From positions 2,434,001-2,498,000 of the forward strand of contig NZ_CP061497.1 in NCBI RefSeq assembly GCF_014678725.1: a stretch of DNA of 64,000 nt, in the 5' to 3' direction. Position numbers and translations under genes: made by a program. Source of the stretch: Thermomonas sp. XSG (lineage in GTDB: Bacteria > Pseudomonadota > Gammaproteobacteria > Xanthomonadales > Xanthomonadaceae). Within the stretch, counting starts at the first letter, position 1, and the number at the start of each line of letters is the position of its first letter. Below, in pieces: positions 8,497 through 19,200 of this stretch. The notes under the pieces were generated by a model, which had not been told where the DNA came from, did no database searches, and worked only from the letters and a program-made list of their open reading frames with translations.

Positions 8497-11400
8497 ATGA
8501 AGGTTTCTCGTTCGGCTGCAACCGGGACAGGGTGGATCATGCGAATTACCGAGGCGCTGCAACGTTTTCGCACGAAAATCCGGAGCCGGCTGCCTGGTGC
8601 AGCGGGTCGCAGGGGGCTGGCGATGCTGGGTGTGGCCGCGATGCTGGGGGCGGCGCCGATTGCGCAGGCGCAGATCCAGAACGGCGGATTCGAAACCGGC
8701 AATTTCTCCAGCTGGACGTTGCGCGACTACAACCGCACCAACACGACGATCCCGGTCACCAGCAGTGCGCAGCTGGGGCTGACGGCGACGGGTGCGGTAT
8801 CGAACGGAGGCAGTGGCGCGGGTTTTCGCAGTGCGGTGCTGACCAGCGCGGGCACGGCGCCCAATACCAACAACAGTCTGAAGTATCCGTTCTCAGGGAG
8901 CGCCTCGGCCAGGCTCGGCGACAGCGGCGGCTTCAAGGCCACGTCCATGGAGCAGGTTGCCACCATGTCGCTGGCTGACGTGGATCCGGTCGACAACAAG
9001 GTGCATATCCGCTTTGCCATGGCTCCGGTGCTGAACAATCCGGGGCATGCGGCCTCCCAGCAGCCGTTCTTCTTCGTGGAGGTGATCAACCAGACGAAGG
9101 GAACCACGCTGTTCACCACGTTCAACTATTCGAACCAGCCGGGCATTCCCTGGCAAAGCGTGGGCGCCTACCAGTACACGGACTGGCAGGGCTTCGACAT
9201 CTCGCCCGGTAACGGCCTGCTGGACGTGGGCGACCAGGTGCTGTTGAAGGTCTACGTGTCCAATTGCGCGGCCGGCGCTGCGAATCACACCGGCCAGGTC
9301 TATGTGGATGTGTTCGGCTCCAGAATGCCGGGCTTGAGCGTCTCGGCTACCGGGCCTTCCACCACCAAGCCTGGCCAGCAGATCACCTATACCTATAACT
9401 ACATCAATAACAGCGGCGTGCTGGCGGTGGACTCGCGCGTGCGGCTCGCAGCCCCCATCACCGAGGACGGCCTGCATCTCACTTTCGTGCCCGGCAGCTG
9501 GCCGCCCGGTTGCACCGGGCCGTTTGCCGGCACCGCACAGCGCGCGGACTACATCGACTGCCCGGTGGGCGACTTGAACGACGGCGCGGGCGGCAACTTC
9601 AACGTCACTTTCACGGTGCCGGCTGGCGCCGCGACGACGGCGCCCAACAACATCATCAACAACGGCGACTACGACATCCGTGCAAGCACGGTCAGTCCGT
9701 TCATCGGCCCGCTGGTCAAGACCACCATCCTGCCCGCTGCGACCCCGACGGTGGACCTTGGCATCACCGTCAACAACGGCGGGGTGTCGTCGTACGCGGT
9801 CGGCGACGCGATCAGCTACACAGTGACGGTCACCAACAATGGTCCGATCGACGTGGTCGGCGCGGTCATCACCCAGACTCTGTCCGGCGTGACGGGCACG
9901 GCGTCCTGGACCTGCGCCCCGGCACCAGCGAGCACCGCCACTTGCGGCGCAGCCAGCGGCAGCGGCGCGATCTCGACCACCGGCAACCTGCCCGTGGCGC
10001 AGAGTCTGGTGTACGCGGTCACGGGCATCACCGCGACTGCAGCGGGGACGTCGGCTGTCACCGTTGTCAACGTGGCGCCCCCAGGCGGGACCTCCGACAG
10101 CGTAGCGGCCAACAACACCGACGGCGTGAGCACTCCAGTCAGCGCGTCCCAGAACACGCTCACGGTGAACACGGCGGGTGCGGGCACGGGCAAGGTGATC
10201 GCCACGCCCGCCACGCTGGCGTGCCCCTCGCCCGGCGGCGCCCCGTGCAGCAGCCAGCTCCTCGGCAATGGCCAGGAAGCCTATCTGAGCGCGGTGGCGG
10301 ACCCGGGTTCGATCTTCAAGAACTGGTCGGGCGATTGCACCACGATCACCGGTAGCCAGTGCTACGTGAAGATGGGCACGACGGACCTGTCGGTGACGGC
10401 GGTGTTCGCCAAGGTGTGGACGGTGACCCCGTCCATCGTCGGCGGCACGATCACGCCCAACAGCCCGCAGACGGTGGAAGACGGGCAAGGCGTCGGCTTC
10501 ACGATCACGCCGGGAACGGCGGGCCAGATTCCGGTAATCACGACCCCGGGCGGTGCCAATACGTGCCCCGGCGTCCTGAGCGGCCCGGTGAGCGGCAACT
10601 ATGCCTGGAACGTCAGCCCGGTGACGGAGGACTGCGCGTTCCACGTGACGTTCCTGGCCCCCGACCCCAAGGTCGAGGTGGTCAAGAGCGCGGCATCGGC
10701 GGGCCCCTACACGACGGGAAGCGTGGTCGATTACCAGTTCGTGGTCACCAATACCGGCAACGTAGCGCTGACCGGCATCGTGGTGAACGATCCGCAGCTG
10801 GATGCGGCGGCGGTTTGCCCGGTGACGACGCTGGCGGCGGGTGCGGCCACCACCTGCACGGGCAGCCACACGGTGACCGCGGCGGAAGTGGCGGCCGGCT
10901 ACGTGCGCAACAGCGCGACCGCAACCGGCACGCCGCCCTCGGGGCCGGACGTGACCAGTCCGCCGAGCGTCGTGGACACGCCGACGGCGCAGAACCCGGC
11001 GATGAGCATCGTCAAGTCGGTGACCTCGGTCGGCCCCTACACGACGGGCAGCACGGTCGACTACCAGTTCCTGGTGACCAACACGGGTGACGTGACGCTT
11101 ACCGGCATCGTGGTGAACGACACGCAGCTGAGCGCGCCGGCGGTTTGCCCGGTGACGACGCTGGCGCCGGGTGCGGCCACCACCTGCACGGGCAGCCACA
11201 CGGTGACCGCGGCGGAAGTGGCGGCCGGCTACGTGCACAACAGCGCGACGGTGACCGGCCAGCCGCCGACGCCGCCGGGCGGCCCGGTGCCGCCGCCGGT
11301 GACCAGCCCGCCGGGCACGACGGACACGCCGACCGCGCAGAACCCCGCGATGACGGTGGCGAAGTCGGTGACCTCGGCGGGTCCGTACACGACGGGCAAC

Positions 11401-14400
11401 ACGGTCGACTACCAGTTCCTGGTGACCAATACCGGTGACGTGATCCTGAGCGGCATCGTGGTGAACGACGCGCAGCTGAGCGCGCCGGCGGTGTGCCCGG
11501 TAACGACGCTGACGCCGGGTGCGGCCACCACCTGCACGGGCAGCCACACGGTGACCGCGGCGGAAGTGGCGGCCGGCTACGTGCACAACAGCGCGACGGT
11601 GACCGGCCAGCCGCCGACGCCGCCGGGCGGCCCGGTGCCGCCGCCGGTGACCAGTCCGCCGAGCGCGGTGGACGTGGCGACGACGCAGAACCCCGCGATG
11701 ACGGTGGCGAAGTCGGTGACTTCGGCCGGGCCGTATGCCGTGGGCGGCGTGATCGCCTATCAGTTCGTGGTGACCAATACGGGTGACGTGACCCTGACCG
11801 GCATCGTGGTGAACGATGCGCTGCTGGATGCCGCGGCGGTATGCCCGGTGACGACGCTGGCGCCGGGTGCGGCCACCACCTGCTCCGGTGGCCACACGGT
11901 GACCGCGGCGGAAGTGTCCGCGGGGTTCGTCCGGAACAGCGCGACTGCGACCGGCCAGCCGCCGACGCCGCCGGGGGGGGTGGTGCCGCCCGCGGTGACC
12001 AGCCCGCCGAGCGTGGTGGTCACGGCGACCGCGCAGGACCCGGCGCTGGAGATCGTCAAGTCGGTGACTTCCGCAGGCCCGTACACCCTGGGCAGCGTGA
12101 TCGACTATCAGTTCGTGGTGACCAACACGGGCGATGTAACCCTGAGCGGCGTGGCGGTGAACGACGCGAAGCTGGACGCGATGGCCGTGTGTCCGGTTGC
12201 GGTGCTCAACCCGACGGACAGTACGACCTGCACCGGCAGCCACACGGTAACCGCGGCAGACGTGGCGACCGGCTATGTGCACAACAGCGCCACCGCAATG
12301 GGGACCCCGCCGCTGGTCCCGGGCGGCCCGGCGCCGACGTCGATCACCTCGCCGCCCAGCGAGGTGGACACCGCTCTTGAGCAAAGTCCTGCCATGACCC
12401 TGGTGAAGTCCGCCAGCTCGGCGGGTCCTTTCGGCGCGGGTGACGTGATTCCTTATGCGTTCGTGGTGACCAACACGGGCGATGTAAACCTGAGCGGCCT
12501 TGTGGTGAACGATCCGCTGCTGGATGCGCCTGCCGCATGCCCGGTGACGACGCTGGCGCCCGGGGCGTTCACGACCTGCACGGGCGGGCATACCGTTACG
12601 GCAGCGGAAGTGGCGGTCGGCTACGTCCACAACAGTGCGACGGTCACCGGTCAGCCGCCCACCGTGCCGGGTAGCCCGCCGACGCCGTCCATCACCACGC
12701 CGCCGAGTACGGTGGACACCGCTACCGCGCAGAACCCGTCGTTGGCGATCGTGAAGTCGGTGACTTCGGTCGGGACCTATCGTCAGGGCAGCGAGATCGC
12801 CTACCAGTTCGTGGTGACCAATACCGGCGACGTCAATCTGGCCGGCATCGTGTTGAACGATGCTTTGCTCGATGCGCCTGCGGTCTGCCCCGCGGCGGCC
12901 CTGTCGCCCGGCGCTTCGATGACCTGCACCGGCATCCACACGGTGACCGCGGCGGACATGGCGACGGGCTACGTGCACAACAGCGCCACGGTGACCGGCC
13001 AGCCGCCGGCGATACCGGGTGGCCCGACTCCTCCGCCGGTGACCAGTACGCCGAGCACGGTGGATACCCCGACTGCGCAGTATCCGGAAATGCGCGTCAT
13101 CAAGTCGGTCTCGTCTCCCGGCCCCTATGCCGCCGGCGACCTGATCGCCTACCGGTTCGAGGTGACCAATACCGGCAGCGTGACCATGACCGACGTCGTG
13201 GTGAACGATGCGCGGCTGGACGCACCGGCGACGTGCCCAGCGACCACGCTGGCCCCCGGCGTCACCACGGTCTGCACCGGCGCCTACACGGTGACCGCAG
13301 CGGACGTGGCTGCCGGTTATGTGCAGAACACGGCCACCGTGACCGGCCAGCCGCCGACGGTGCCGGGCGGCTCCACACCGCCGGCGGTGACCAGTCCGCC
13401 GAGCACGGTGACGACCTCCACCGCGCAGAGCCCGGGCCTGACCCTGGTCAAGTCGGTAACGTCCAGCGGCCCGTACACGATCGGCAGCGTGATCGCCTAC
13501 CAGTTCGAAGCGACCAATACCGGTGACGTGACCCTGTCCGGCATCGTGGTGAACGATGCGCAGCTGGACGCGCCGGCGAGTTGCGCCGCGACGGTGCTGG
13601 CGCCGGGCGAGGCCACGCTCTGCACCGGCAGCTACACGGTGACTGCGGCGGATGTGGCCGCCGGCAACGTCCGCAACACCGCGACCGCGACAGGGGTGCC
13701 GCCGACGGTGCCGGGCGGTCCGGCGCCGACGCCGATCACCAGCACGCCGAGCACGGTGGATGCGGCGACGGTGCAGAACCCGATGCTGACCATCGTCAAG
13801 TCGGTGAGTTCGGCTGGCCCGTACACGGCGGGCAGCGTCATCGCCTACCAGTTCGTGGTGCGCAACGCCGGCGACGTGACCCTGTCCGGTGTGGCGGTGC
13901 ATGACGATCTGTTGGATGCGCCTGCGGTTTGCCCGGCGGCCATTCTGGCCCCGGGGGCGACGATGACCTGCACCGGCAGCTACACGGTGACGGCTGCGGA
14001 CGTCGAAGCGGGCAACGTGCACAACGTGGCGACCGCCACCGGCACGCCGCCGGTGGTGCCGGGCGGTCCGACGCCGACGCCGGTGTCCAGCGAGCCGAAT
14101 GAAGTGGACACGCCGATCGCGCAGCAGCCGGCCATCGCCACCGCCAAGACCGCGACCCTGACCGTGGACAACGCCACGCCGGGCAAGGCCAACATCGGCG
14201 ACGTCATCACCTACGCGGTGACGGTCACCAACACCGGCGACGTGACCCTCAACGACGTGGCAGTGGAGGACACCATGGACGGCTATGCCCCGACCACGCT
14301 GGCCTGCACGCCGACCACGCTGGCTCCGGGCCAGACCGCCGCTTGCGCCACCTACACCCACACGGTGACGGCGGAGGATGCCAACCGCATGGGCGGCAGC

Positions 14401-16230
14401 CTGGACAACAAGGTGGTGGCCACCGGCACCGCGACAACGGGAGGCAGCGTGTCGTTCAGCGTCACCGCGCTCGGCAACGCGGTGGTGATGGTCGAACCCG
14501 ACCCGGTTCAGATCCGCATCGTGAAGTCCGCGACCCCGTACGACGTGAAGGTGGGCGACCTGGTGCGCTACACGCTGGCGATCCAGAACACCGGCACCAC
14601 GCCGCTGGTCGGCGGCAACATCGTCGATACGCCGCCGGCGGGCTTCAGCTACGTCGACGGTTCGCTGGCGGTGGACGACGCCGACAAGGCGGGCCAGTTG
14701 ACCGGCATCCACCCGATCACCGTCGCCAACATCGACCTGCCGGCGGGCCAGACCGCGATGGTCACCTACCTGCTGCGCGTGGGCGCGGGCGTCCGCGCCG
14801 GCATCCACACCAACAGCGCACTGGTGCGCGACCGCGGCGAGACGGTGTCGAACCTGGCCACGGCCAGCGTGCAGCTGAGCGCCAATCCGATGCTGGACGA
14901 ATCGCTGATCGTGGGCACGGTGTTCGACGACCGCGACGGCGATGGCTGGCAGGACAGCGCCGCGCTGGGCGGGGTGAAGGTGCAGGGCGGCTTCGCGCCG
15001 GACGCCTACGTGGCCGGCTCGACGACGGTGGACCGCGGCAACGGCGCCCAGCCGGAAGCCGACGCCAGCGCGCCGCTGCTGCATGGCATCGCCCTCGGCG
15101 CCATCGCCGGGCGCGCGTCCGAAGCCGATCCGGCCGCGAAGCATCGCGTGGTGATCAGCCAGACACTGTCCGCGCTGGAGTTCACCGGCGACTTCGTGCT
15201 GACCAGCGACGAAGGCGTGACGGTGCGCATGGACGCCGCCGGCAACACCACGGTGGAGCGCGCGGGCCAGGCCGCCAAGGGCCTGACCGCCGCCGCGCCG
15301 ACGGTGTCGCGCACGGTCAGCCAGGTGGCCGACGGCTACCGCGTGGACTACGTGATCGAGAACGTGGGCGTCGACGAGCGCGGCATCCCGGGCGTGCGCA
15401 TCGCCTCGGTGGAAGGCTTGCTGGTGGAAACCGACCAGTTCGGCCGCTACCACCTGACCGGCATCGACGGCGGGCGCTGGGAGCGCGGGCGGAACTTCAT
15501 CCTGAAGGCCGACCCCGCCACCCTGCCGCCGGGCAGCGAGTTCACCACCGAGAACCCGCGCCTGCGCCGGGTCACCCCGGGCCTGCCGGTGCGCTTCGAC
15601 TTCGGCGTGAAGCTGCCGGCCGGGCTGATCGAGGGCGGCACGCAGCCGGTCGAGCTGGAGCTGGGCGAGGTGCTGTTCGACCCCGAGAGCGCCAGCCTGC
15701 GCAGCGAGTATCTGCCGGTCGTCGAGAAGATGGCCGCGCAGATCCGCGAGCACGGCGCCGGAGAAGTCGTGATCTTCGCCAACGGCGAGCGCGAGGCGCT
15801 GGCCTTCGATCGCGCGAAGGCGGTGCGAGAAGCGCTGCTGGCGCAGCTCGATCCGGCGCTGGCGCAGGCCACCACGGTCAGCCTGCGCACCGACCTGGCC
15901 GACCCACGCAGCACGCTGCTGTCGCTGGGCGAGTCGCCGGTGCTGGGCACGGTGCTGTTCGACACCGACAAGTCGGCGATCAAGCCCGAGTTCGCGCCGG
16001 TGATCGAGAAGATCGCCGCCGACATCGAGAAGCTGGGCGGCGGCGTGGTGGGCGTGATCGGCCATGCCGACCGCCGCGGGTCGGACGCCTACAACGTGGC
16101 GCTGGGCCTGCGCCGGGCCAAGGCGGTGTACGAGGCCATCGCGGCCAGGCTGGGCGCGGAGGCGCGCAGCCGGCTGCGGGTGGAAATCAACGATGACCCG
16201 ACGGCCCCGGTCGGCCTGAAGAGCCGCTGA
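8497..16230 (+). CDS. Giant Ig-like repeat protein (DUF11-type) with two C-terminal OmpA-like domains
   Basis: A 2577-residue exported protein. It has a long signal region ending in APIAQA (start at the ATG after an AGGA; another ATG at 8539 is possible). Residues about 60-410 form a unique N-terminal region opening with NGGFETGNFSSW. A DUF11-type domain spans about 419-540. Ten tandem repeats cover about 726-1879, each 116 residues except the first (110), with the pattern VKS-x4-GPY, YQFVVTNTGDVTLSGI, CPVTTLAPGAATTC and a proline-rich linker. Two more divergent DUF11-like domains follow, then a calcium-loop-like FDDRDGDGWQD near residue 2137. Two OmpA-like domains end the protein (about 2389-2450 and 2483-2570). 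The second has the peptidoglycan-binding signature GHADRRGSDAYN...RRAKAV; the first is degenerate. It ends 11 bp before the barrel gene. I infer a cell-envelope stalk or adhesin anchored to peptidoglycan. Confidence 0.85.
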   Translation: MKVSRSAATGTGWIMRITEALQRFRTKIRSRLPGAAGRRGLAMLGVAAMLGAAPIAQAQIQNGGFETGNFSSWTLRDYNRTNTTIPVTSSAQLGLTATGAVSNGGSGAGFRSAVLTSAGTAPNTNNSLKYPFSGSASARLGDSGGFKATSMEQVATMSLADVDPVDNKVHIRFAMAPVLNNPGHAASQQPFFFVEVINQTKGTTLFTTFNYSNQPGIPWQSVGAYQYTDWQGFDISPGNGLLDVGDQVLLKVYVSNCAAGAANHTGQVYVDVFGSRMPGLSVSATGPSTTKPGQQITYTYNYINNSGVLAVDSRVRLAAPITEDGLHLTFVPGSWPPGCTGPFAGTAQRADYIDCPVGDLNDGAGGNFNVTFTVPAGAATTAPNNIINNGDYDIRASTVSPFIGPLVKTTILPAATPTVDLGITVNNGGVSSYAVGDAISYTVTVTNNGPIDVVGAVITQTLSGVTGTASWTCAPAPASTATCGAASGSGAISTTGNLPVAQSLVYAVTGITATAAGTSAVTVVNVAPPGGTSDSVAANNTDGVSTPVSASQNTLTVNTAGAGTGKVIATPATLACPSPGGAPCSSQLLGNGQEAYLSAVADPGSIFKNWSGDCTTITGSQCYVKMGTTDLSVTAVFAKVWTVTPSIVGGTITPNSPQTVEDGQGVGFTITPGTAGQIPVITTPGGANTCPGVLSGPVSGNYAWNVSPVTEDCAFHVTFLAPDPKVEVVKSAASAGPYTTGSVVDYQFVVTNTGNVALTGIVVNDPQLDAAAVCPVTTLAAGAATTCTGSHTVTAAEVAAGYVRNSATATGTPPSGPDVTSPPSVVDTPTAQNPAMSIVKSVTSVGPYTTGSTVDYQFLVTNTGDVTLTGIVVNDTQLSAPAVCPVTTLAPGAATTCTGSHTVTAAEVAAGYVHNSATVTGQPPTPPGGPVPPPVTSPPGTTDTPTAQNPAMTVAKSVTSAGPYTTGNTVDYQFLVTNTGDVILSGIVVNDAQLSAPAVCPVTTLTPGAATTCTGSHTVTAAEVAAGYVHNSATVTGQPPTPPGGPVPPPVTSPPSAVDVATTQNPAMTVAKSVTSAGPYAVGGVIAYQFVVTNTGDVTLTGIVVNDALLDAAAVCPVTTLAPGAATTCSGGHTVTAAEVSAGFVRNSATATGQPPTPPGGVVPPAVTSPPSVVVTATAQDPALEIVKSVTSAGPYTLGSVIDYQFVVTNTGDVTLSGVAVNDAKLDAMAVCPVAVLNPTDSTTCTGSHTVTAADVATGYVHNSATAMGTPPLVPGGPAPTSITSPPSEVDTALEQSPAMTLVKSASSAGPFGAGDVIPYAFVVTNTGDVNLSGLVVNDPLLDAPAACPVTTLAPGAFTTCTGGHTVTAAEVAVGYVHNSATVTGQPPTVPGSPPTPSITTPPSTVDTATAQNPSLAIVKSVTSVGTYRQGSEIAYQFVVTNTGDVNLAGIVLNDALLDAPAVCPAAALSPGASMTCTGIHTVTAADMATGYVHNSATVTGQPPAIPGGPTPPPVTSTPSTVDTPTAQYPEMRVIKSVSSPGPYAAGDLIAYRFEVTNTGSVTMTDVVVNDARLDAPATCPATTLAPGVTTVCTGAYTVTAADVAAGYVQNTATVTGQPPTVPGGSTPPAVTSPPSTVTTSTAQSPGLTLVKSVTSSGPYTIGSVIAYQFEATNTGDVTLSGIVVNDAQLDAPASCAATVLAPGEATLCTGSYTVTAADVAAGNVRNTATATGVPPTVPGGPAPTPITSTPSTVDAATVQNPMLTIVKSVSSAGPYTAGSVIAYQFVVRNAGDVTLSGVAVHDDLLDAPAVCPAAILAPGATMTCTGSYTVTAADVEAGNVHNVATATGTPPVVPGGPTPTPVSSEPNEVDTPIAQQPAIATAKTATLTVDNATPGKANIGDVITYAVTVTNTGDVTLNDVAVEDTMDGYAPTTLACTPTTLAPGQTAACATYTHTVTAEDANRMGGSLDNKVVATGTATTGGSVSFSVTALGNAVVMVEPDPVQIRIVKSATPYDVKVGDLVRYTLAIQNTGTTPLVGGNIVDTPPAGFSYVDGSLAVDDADKAGQLTGIHPITVANIDLPAGQTAMVTYLLRVGAGVRAGIHTNSALVRDRGETVSNLATASVQLSANPMLDESLIVGTVFDDRDGDGWQDSAALGGVKVQGGFAPDAYVAGSTTVDRGNGAQPEADASAPLLHGIALGAIAGRASEADPAAKHRVVISQTLSALEFTGDFVLTSDEGVTVRMDAAGNTTVERAGQAAKGLTAAAPTVSRTVSQVADGYRVDYVIENVGVDERGIPGVRIASVEGLLVETDQFGRYHLTGIDGGRWERGRNFILKADPATLPPGSEFTTENPRLRRVTPGLPVRFDFGVKLPAGLIEGGTQPVELELGEVLFDPESASLRSEYLPVVEKMAAQIREHGAGEVVIFANGEREALAFDRAKAVREALLAQLDPALAQATTVSLRTDLADPRSTLLSLGESPVLGTVLFDTDKSAIKPEFAPVIEKIAADIEKLGGGVVGVIGHADRRGSDAYNVALGLRRAKAVYEAIAARLGAEARSRLRVEINDDPTAPVGLKSR
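10672..14131 (+). repeat. Ten-copy tandem repeat, 348-bp period
   Basis: Repeat starts (at the codon before the conserved I/V-V-K-S block) fall at 10672, 11002, 11350, 11698, 12046, 12394, 12742, 13090, 13438 and 13786. The period is exactly 348 bp from the second unit on; the first is 330 bp because its linker lacks six residues. Units 2-4 are nearly identical at DNA level over about 200 bp, while outer units have drifted, as expected for expansion by unequal recombination from the interior. Confidence 0.95.
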
Positions 16231-16241
16231 GGGGAACGCGA

Positions 16242-19200
16242 ATGAAGACCATGAAGATGAAGGTGCTGGACTGCGCGCTGATCGGCATCCTGGCCGGCCT
16301 GGCGTCGCAGGGCGCGATGGCGCAGGAGGCGGCGCAGGCCGCGGGTGCCCAGGCGGACGTGGATTGCACCAACGCCGGCTGTGCGGCCAACGGCGAGATC
16401 CTGATGCGGGTGCGCACCCGCGGCGAGCGCCAGCCCGAGACGGCCGGCGCGGCGTACACCTCGCCGGCGCTGCAGCCCGACCGCCGCGTCACCGTGGAGA
16501 CCGAGCAGCCCGGCAAGGCCGTGGCGCTGGGCAAGTGGTCGGTGCAGCTGCCGAACGGCGGCGTGCTGTGGGCGACCGAAGACCCCAGCCTCGGCCAGCC
16601 GCAGCTGGACGTGTCGGCCAGCGCGATCGTGCCGTTCGACGGCAGCCGGATCACCAAGCCGGTGCGCTTCTACGGCTACAGCAACTACAGCGCGTTCATC
16701 GAGCGCGCCGAAGTGCTGGTGTTCCGCGCCAGCGACGCCGACCTGGTGACGCCGGTGGCGACCATCCCGCTGCCGGTGGCGGCGGTGGCCGACGCCGAAT
16801 GGGACGGCACGTTGCCCGCCACCTTCCAGGCGCGGGCCGGCGACGAACTGGTCTACCTGGTGCGCGCCTACGGCCAGGACGGCAGCTTCGACGAAACCTG
16901 GCCGCGCCGCATGCAGCTGGTGACGCCGGACGAGGCCGAACGCGGCAGCCAGGCCCTGCGCAACGCCACCGAGCGCAAGCTGGGGCAGAGCCTGGGCGCC
17001 GACGACGCGGAGTCCGCCAGCCTGCTGGACGGCGTGTTCGGCAGCAGCAACCTGCGCGTGCAGAACATCCCGATCCACGGCTCCCGGATCCGCATCCAGG
17101 GCCGCAACCTGCCGGACAACGCCAGCGTCAAGATCAACGGCCGCAGCTTCCCGCTGGACGTCGAGCGCAAGCTGGTCGCCGAGTACCTGGCGCCGGTCGG
17201 CCAGCACCGCTTCGACATCGAAGTGGGCGGCGCCGGCCTGCCGTCGCCGATCCAGCGCACGCTGGACGTGGACGTCAGCGGCAAGTACATGTTCGCGGTG
17301 GCGCTGGCCGACGTGACCGTCTCCGGCAACAGCGTGTCCGGTTCGATCGAGCCGCTGGCCGGCGACGACCACTTCGAGAAGGACCTGACCGTGGACGGCC
17401 GCCTGGCCTTCTACCTGAAGGGCAAGATCCAGGGCAAATACCTGGTCACCGCGCAGGCCGACACCCGCGAGCGCGAGGTGAGCGACCTGTTCAACGGCTT
17501 CTGGAAGGCCGAGCCGCAGGACATCTTCCGCCGCCTCGATCCGGACCAGTACTACCCGGTCTACGGCGACGACTCCACGACCTACCGCGACGTGGACACC
17601 ATGGGCCGCCTGTACGTCCGCGTGGACTGGGACAAGAGCCAGGCGCTGTGGGGCAACTTCAACACCGGCATCACCGGCACCGAATATGGCCAGTACTCGC
17701 GCTCGCTCTACGGTGGCGCGCTGAGCTGGCGCAGCCGGCGCAGCACCGCGCAGGGCGAGGCCGGCAGCGAGCTGAAGGTGTTCGGTTCCGAGGCGCAGAC
17801 CGCGCCGGGCCACAGCGAATTCCTCGGCACCGGCGGCAGCCTGTACTACCTCAAGCACACCGACGTGCTGCCGGGCTCCGAGCGCGTGGTGCTGGAGGTC
17901 CGCGATCCGGCCACCGGCCGCACCGAGGCCCGCGTCGAGCTGCAGGACGGCGCCGACTACCAGATCGACGACATGCAGGGCCGGATCATCCTGACCCGCC
18001 CGCTGTCGGTGGTGACCCGCGAGAACGTGCCCAGCCTGACCCGCGACACCCCGCTGGACGGGCTGCTGCAGGTGCTGCTGGTGGACTACGAGTACATCCC
18101 GCAGGGCTTCGACGCCGACGAGATGACCACCGGCGTGCGCGGCAAGCACTGGTTCGGCGACCACCTCGCCATCGGCGGCACCTATGTCGACGAGAACCGC
18201 GCGGGCGACGACTACACCCTGGCCGGGGTGGACATCACCCTGCAGGCCGGGCGAGGCACCTACCTGAAGGTGGAGCAGAGCCGCACCGAGGCGACCAGCG
18301 CGCCGGTGTTCTTCTCGAGCAACGGCGGCCTGAGCTTCACCCAGACCAACCCGACGTCCGGCGTCCGCAAGGGCGACGCGCGCGCGCTCGAGGCGCGCGC
18401 GAACTTCAAGGAGCTGGGCTGGACCGAGCTCGACTGGTCGAGCGCCGCGTGGTGGCGGCAGGTCGACGCCGGCTTCTCGATCTCGCGCTTCGACACCGGC
18501 ATGGACATCGAGGAATACGGCGGCGAGCTGCTCGGGCAGTTCACGCCGAACCTCAGCCTGCATGCCCGCTACAGCCGCGCCGAGCGCGGGCTGGAAGCGC
18601 TGACCCAGGGCCAGGCCACGGTCGAATGGCGGATCAGCGACTTCGACACCCTGGCGGCCGAACTGCGCCGCGTCGAGGAAAATCGCATCGGCGGCAGCGC
18701 CGCCGGCCTGCTGGCCGCAGTGCAGTACAAGCGCCGCTTCGGCACCTCGCTGGAGCTGTACGGCACCGCGCAGAAGACCGTGGACGACGACGGCGGCAAG
18801 TACGCCGACAACGACGCGATCACCATCGGCGGCAAGTACCTGTTCGGCGACCTGTCCAGCGTCAACGCGGAGTTCACCAGCGGCGACCGCGGCGACGCGG
18901 CGGTGATTGGCGCGGAGTACCGCCTCAACCCGAACCACGCGCTGTACGCCAATTACACCCACAGCACCGACCGCAGCCCGTACGACCCGCTGTTCAACGC
19001 ACGTCGCGACACCGGCTGGACGCTGGGCCAGCGCTGGCGGCTGTCCAACCAGGTGAACCTGTACAACGAAAGCCAGTGGCTGAAGGCGCCGAACCAATCG
19101 GGCCTCGCGCATACCTTCGGCATGGATTTCTATCCCGCGCTGGGCTGGAACCTGGGCTTCGCGCTGCAGCAGGCCGACCTGGACACCGGCACGGGCGAGG

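Noticed and set aside
10672-14131. CRISPR array or satellite DNA
   Set aside because: The repeats are in-frame, 116-residue protein units without unique spacers.
8893-16065. 2390-codon open frame on the minus strand
   Set aside because: It mirrors the giant repeat gene; the translation is a His/Arg/Gly-rich shadow with no domain, and the plus frame has signal peptide, repeats and OmpA-like domains.
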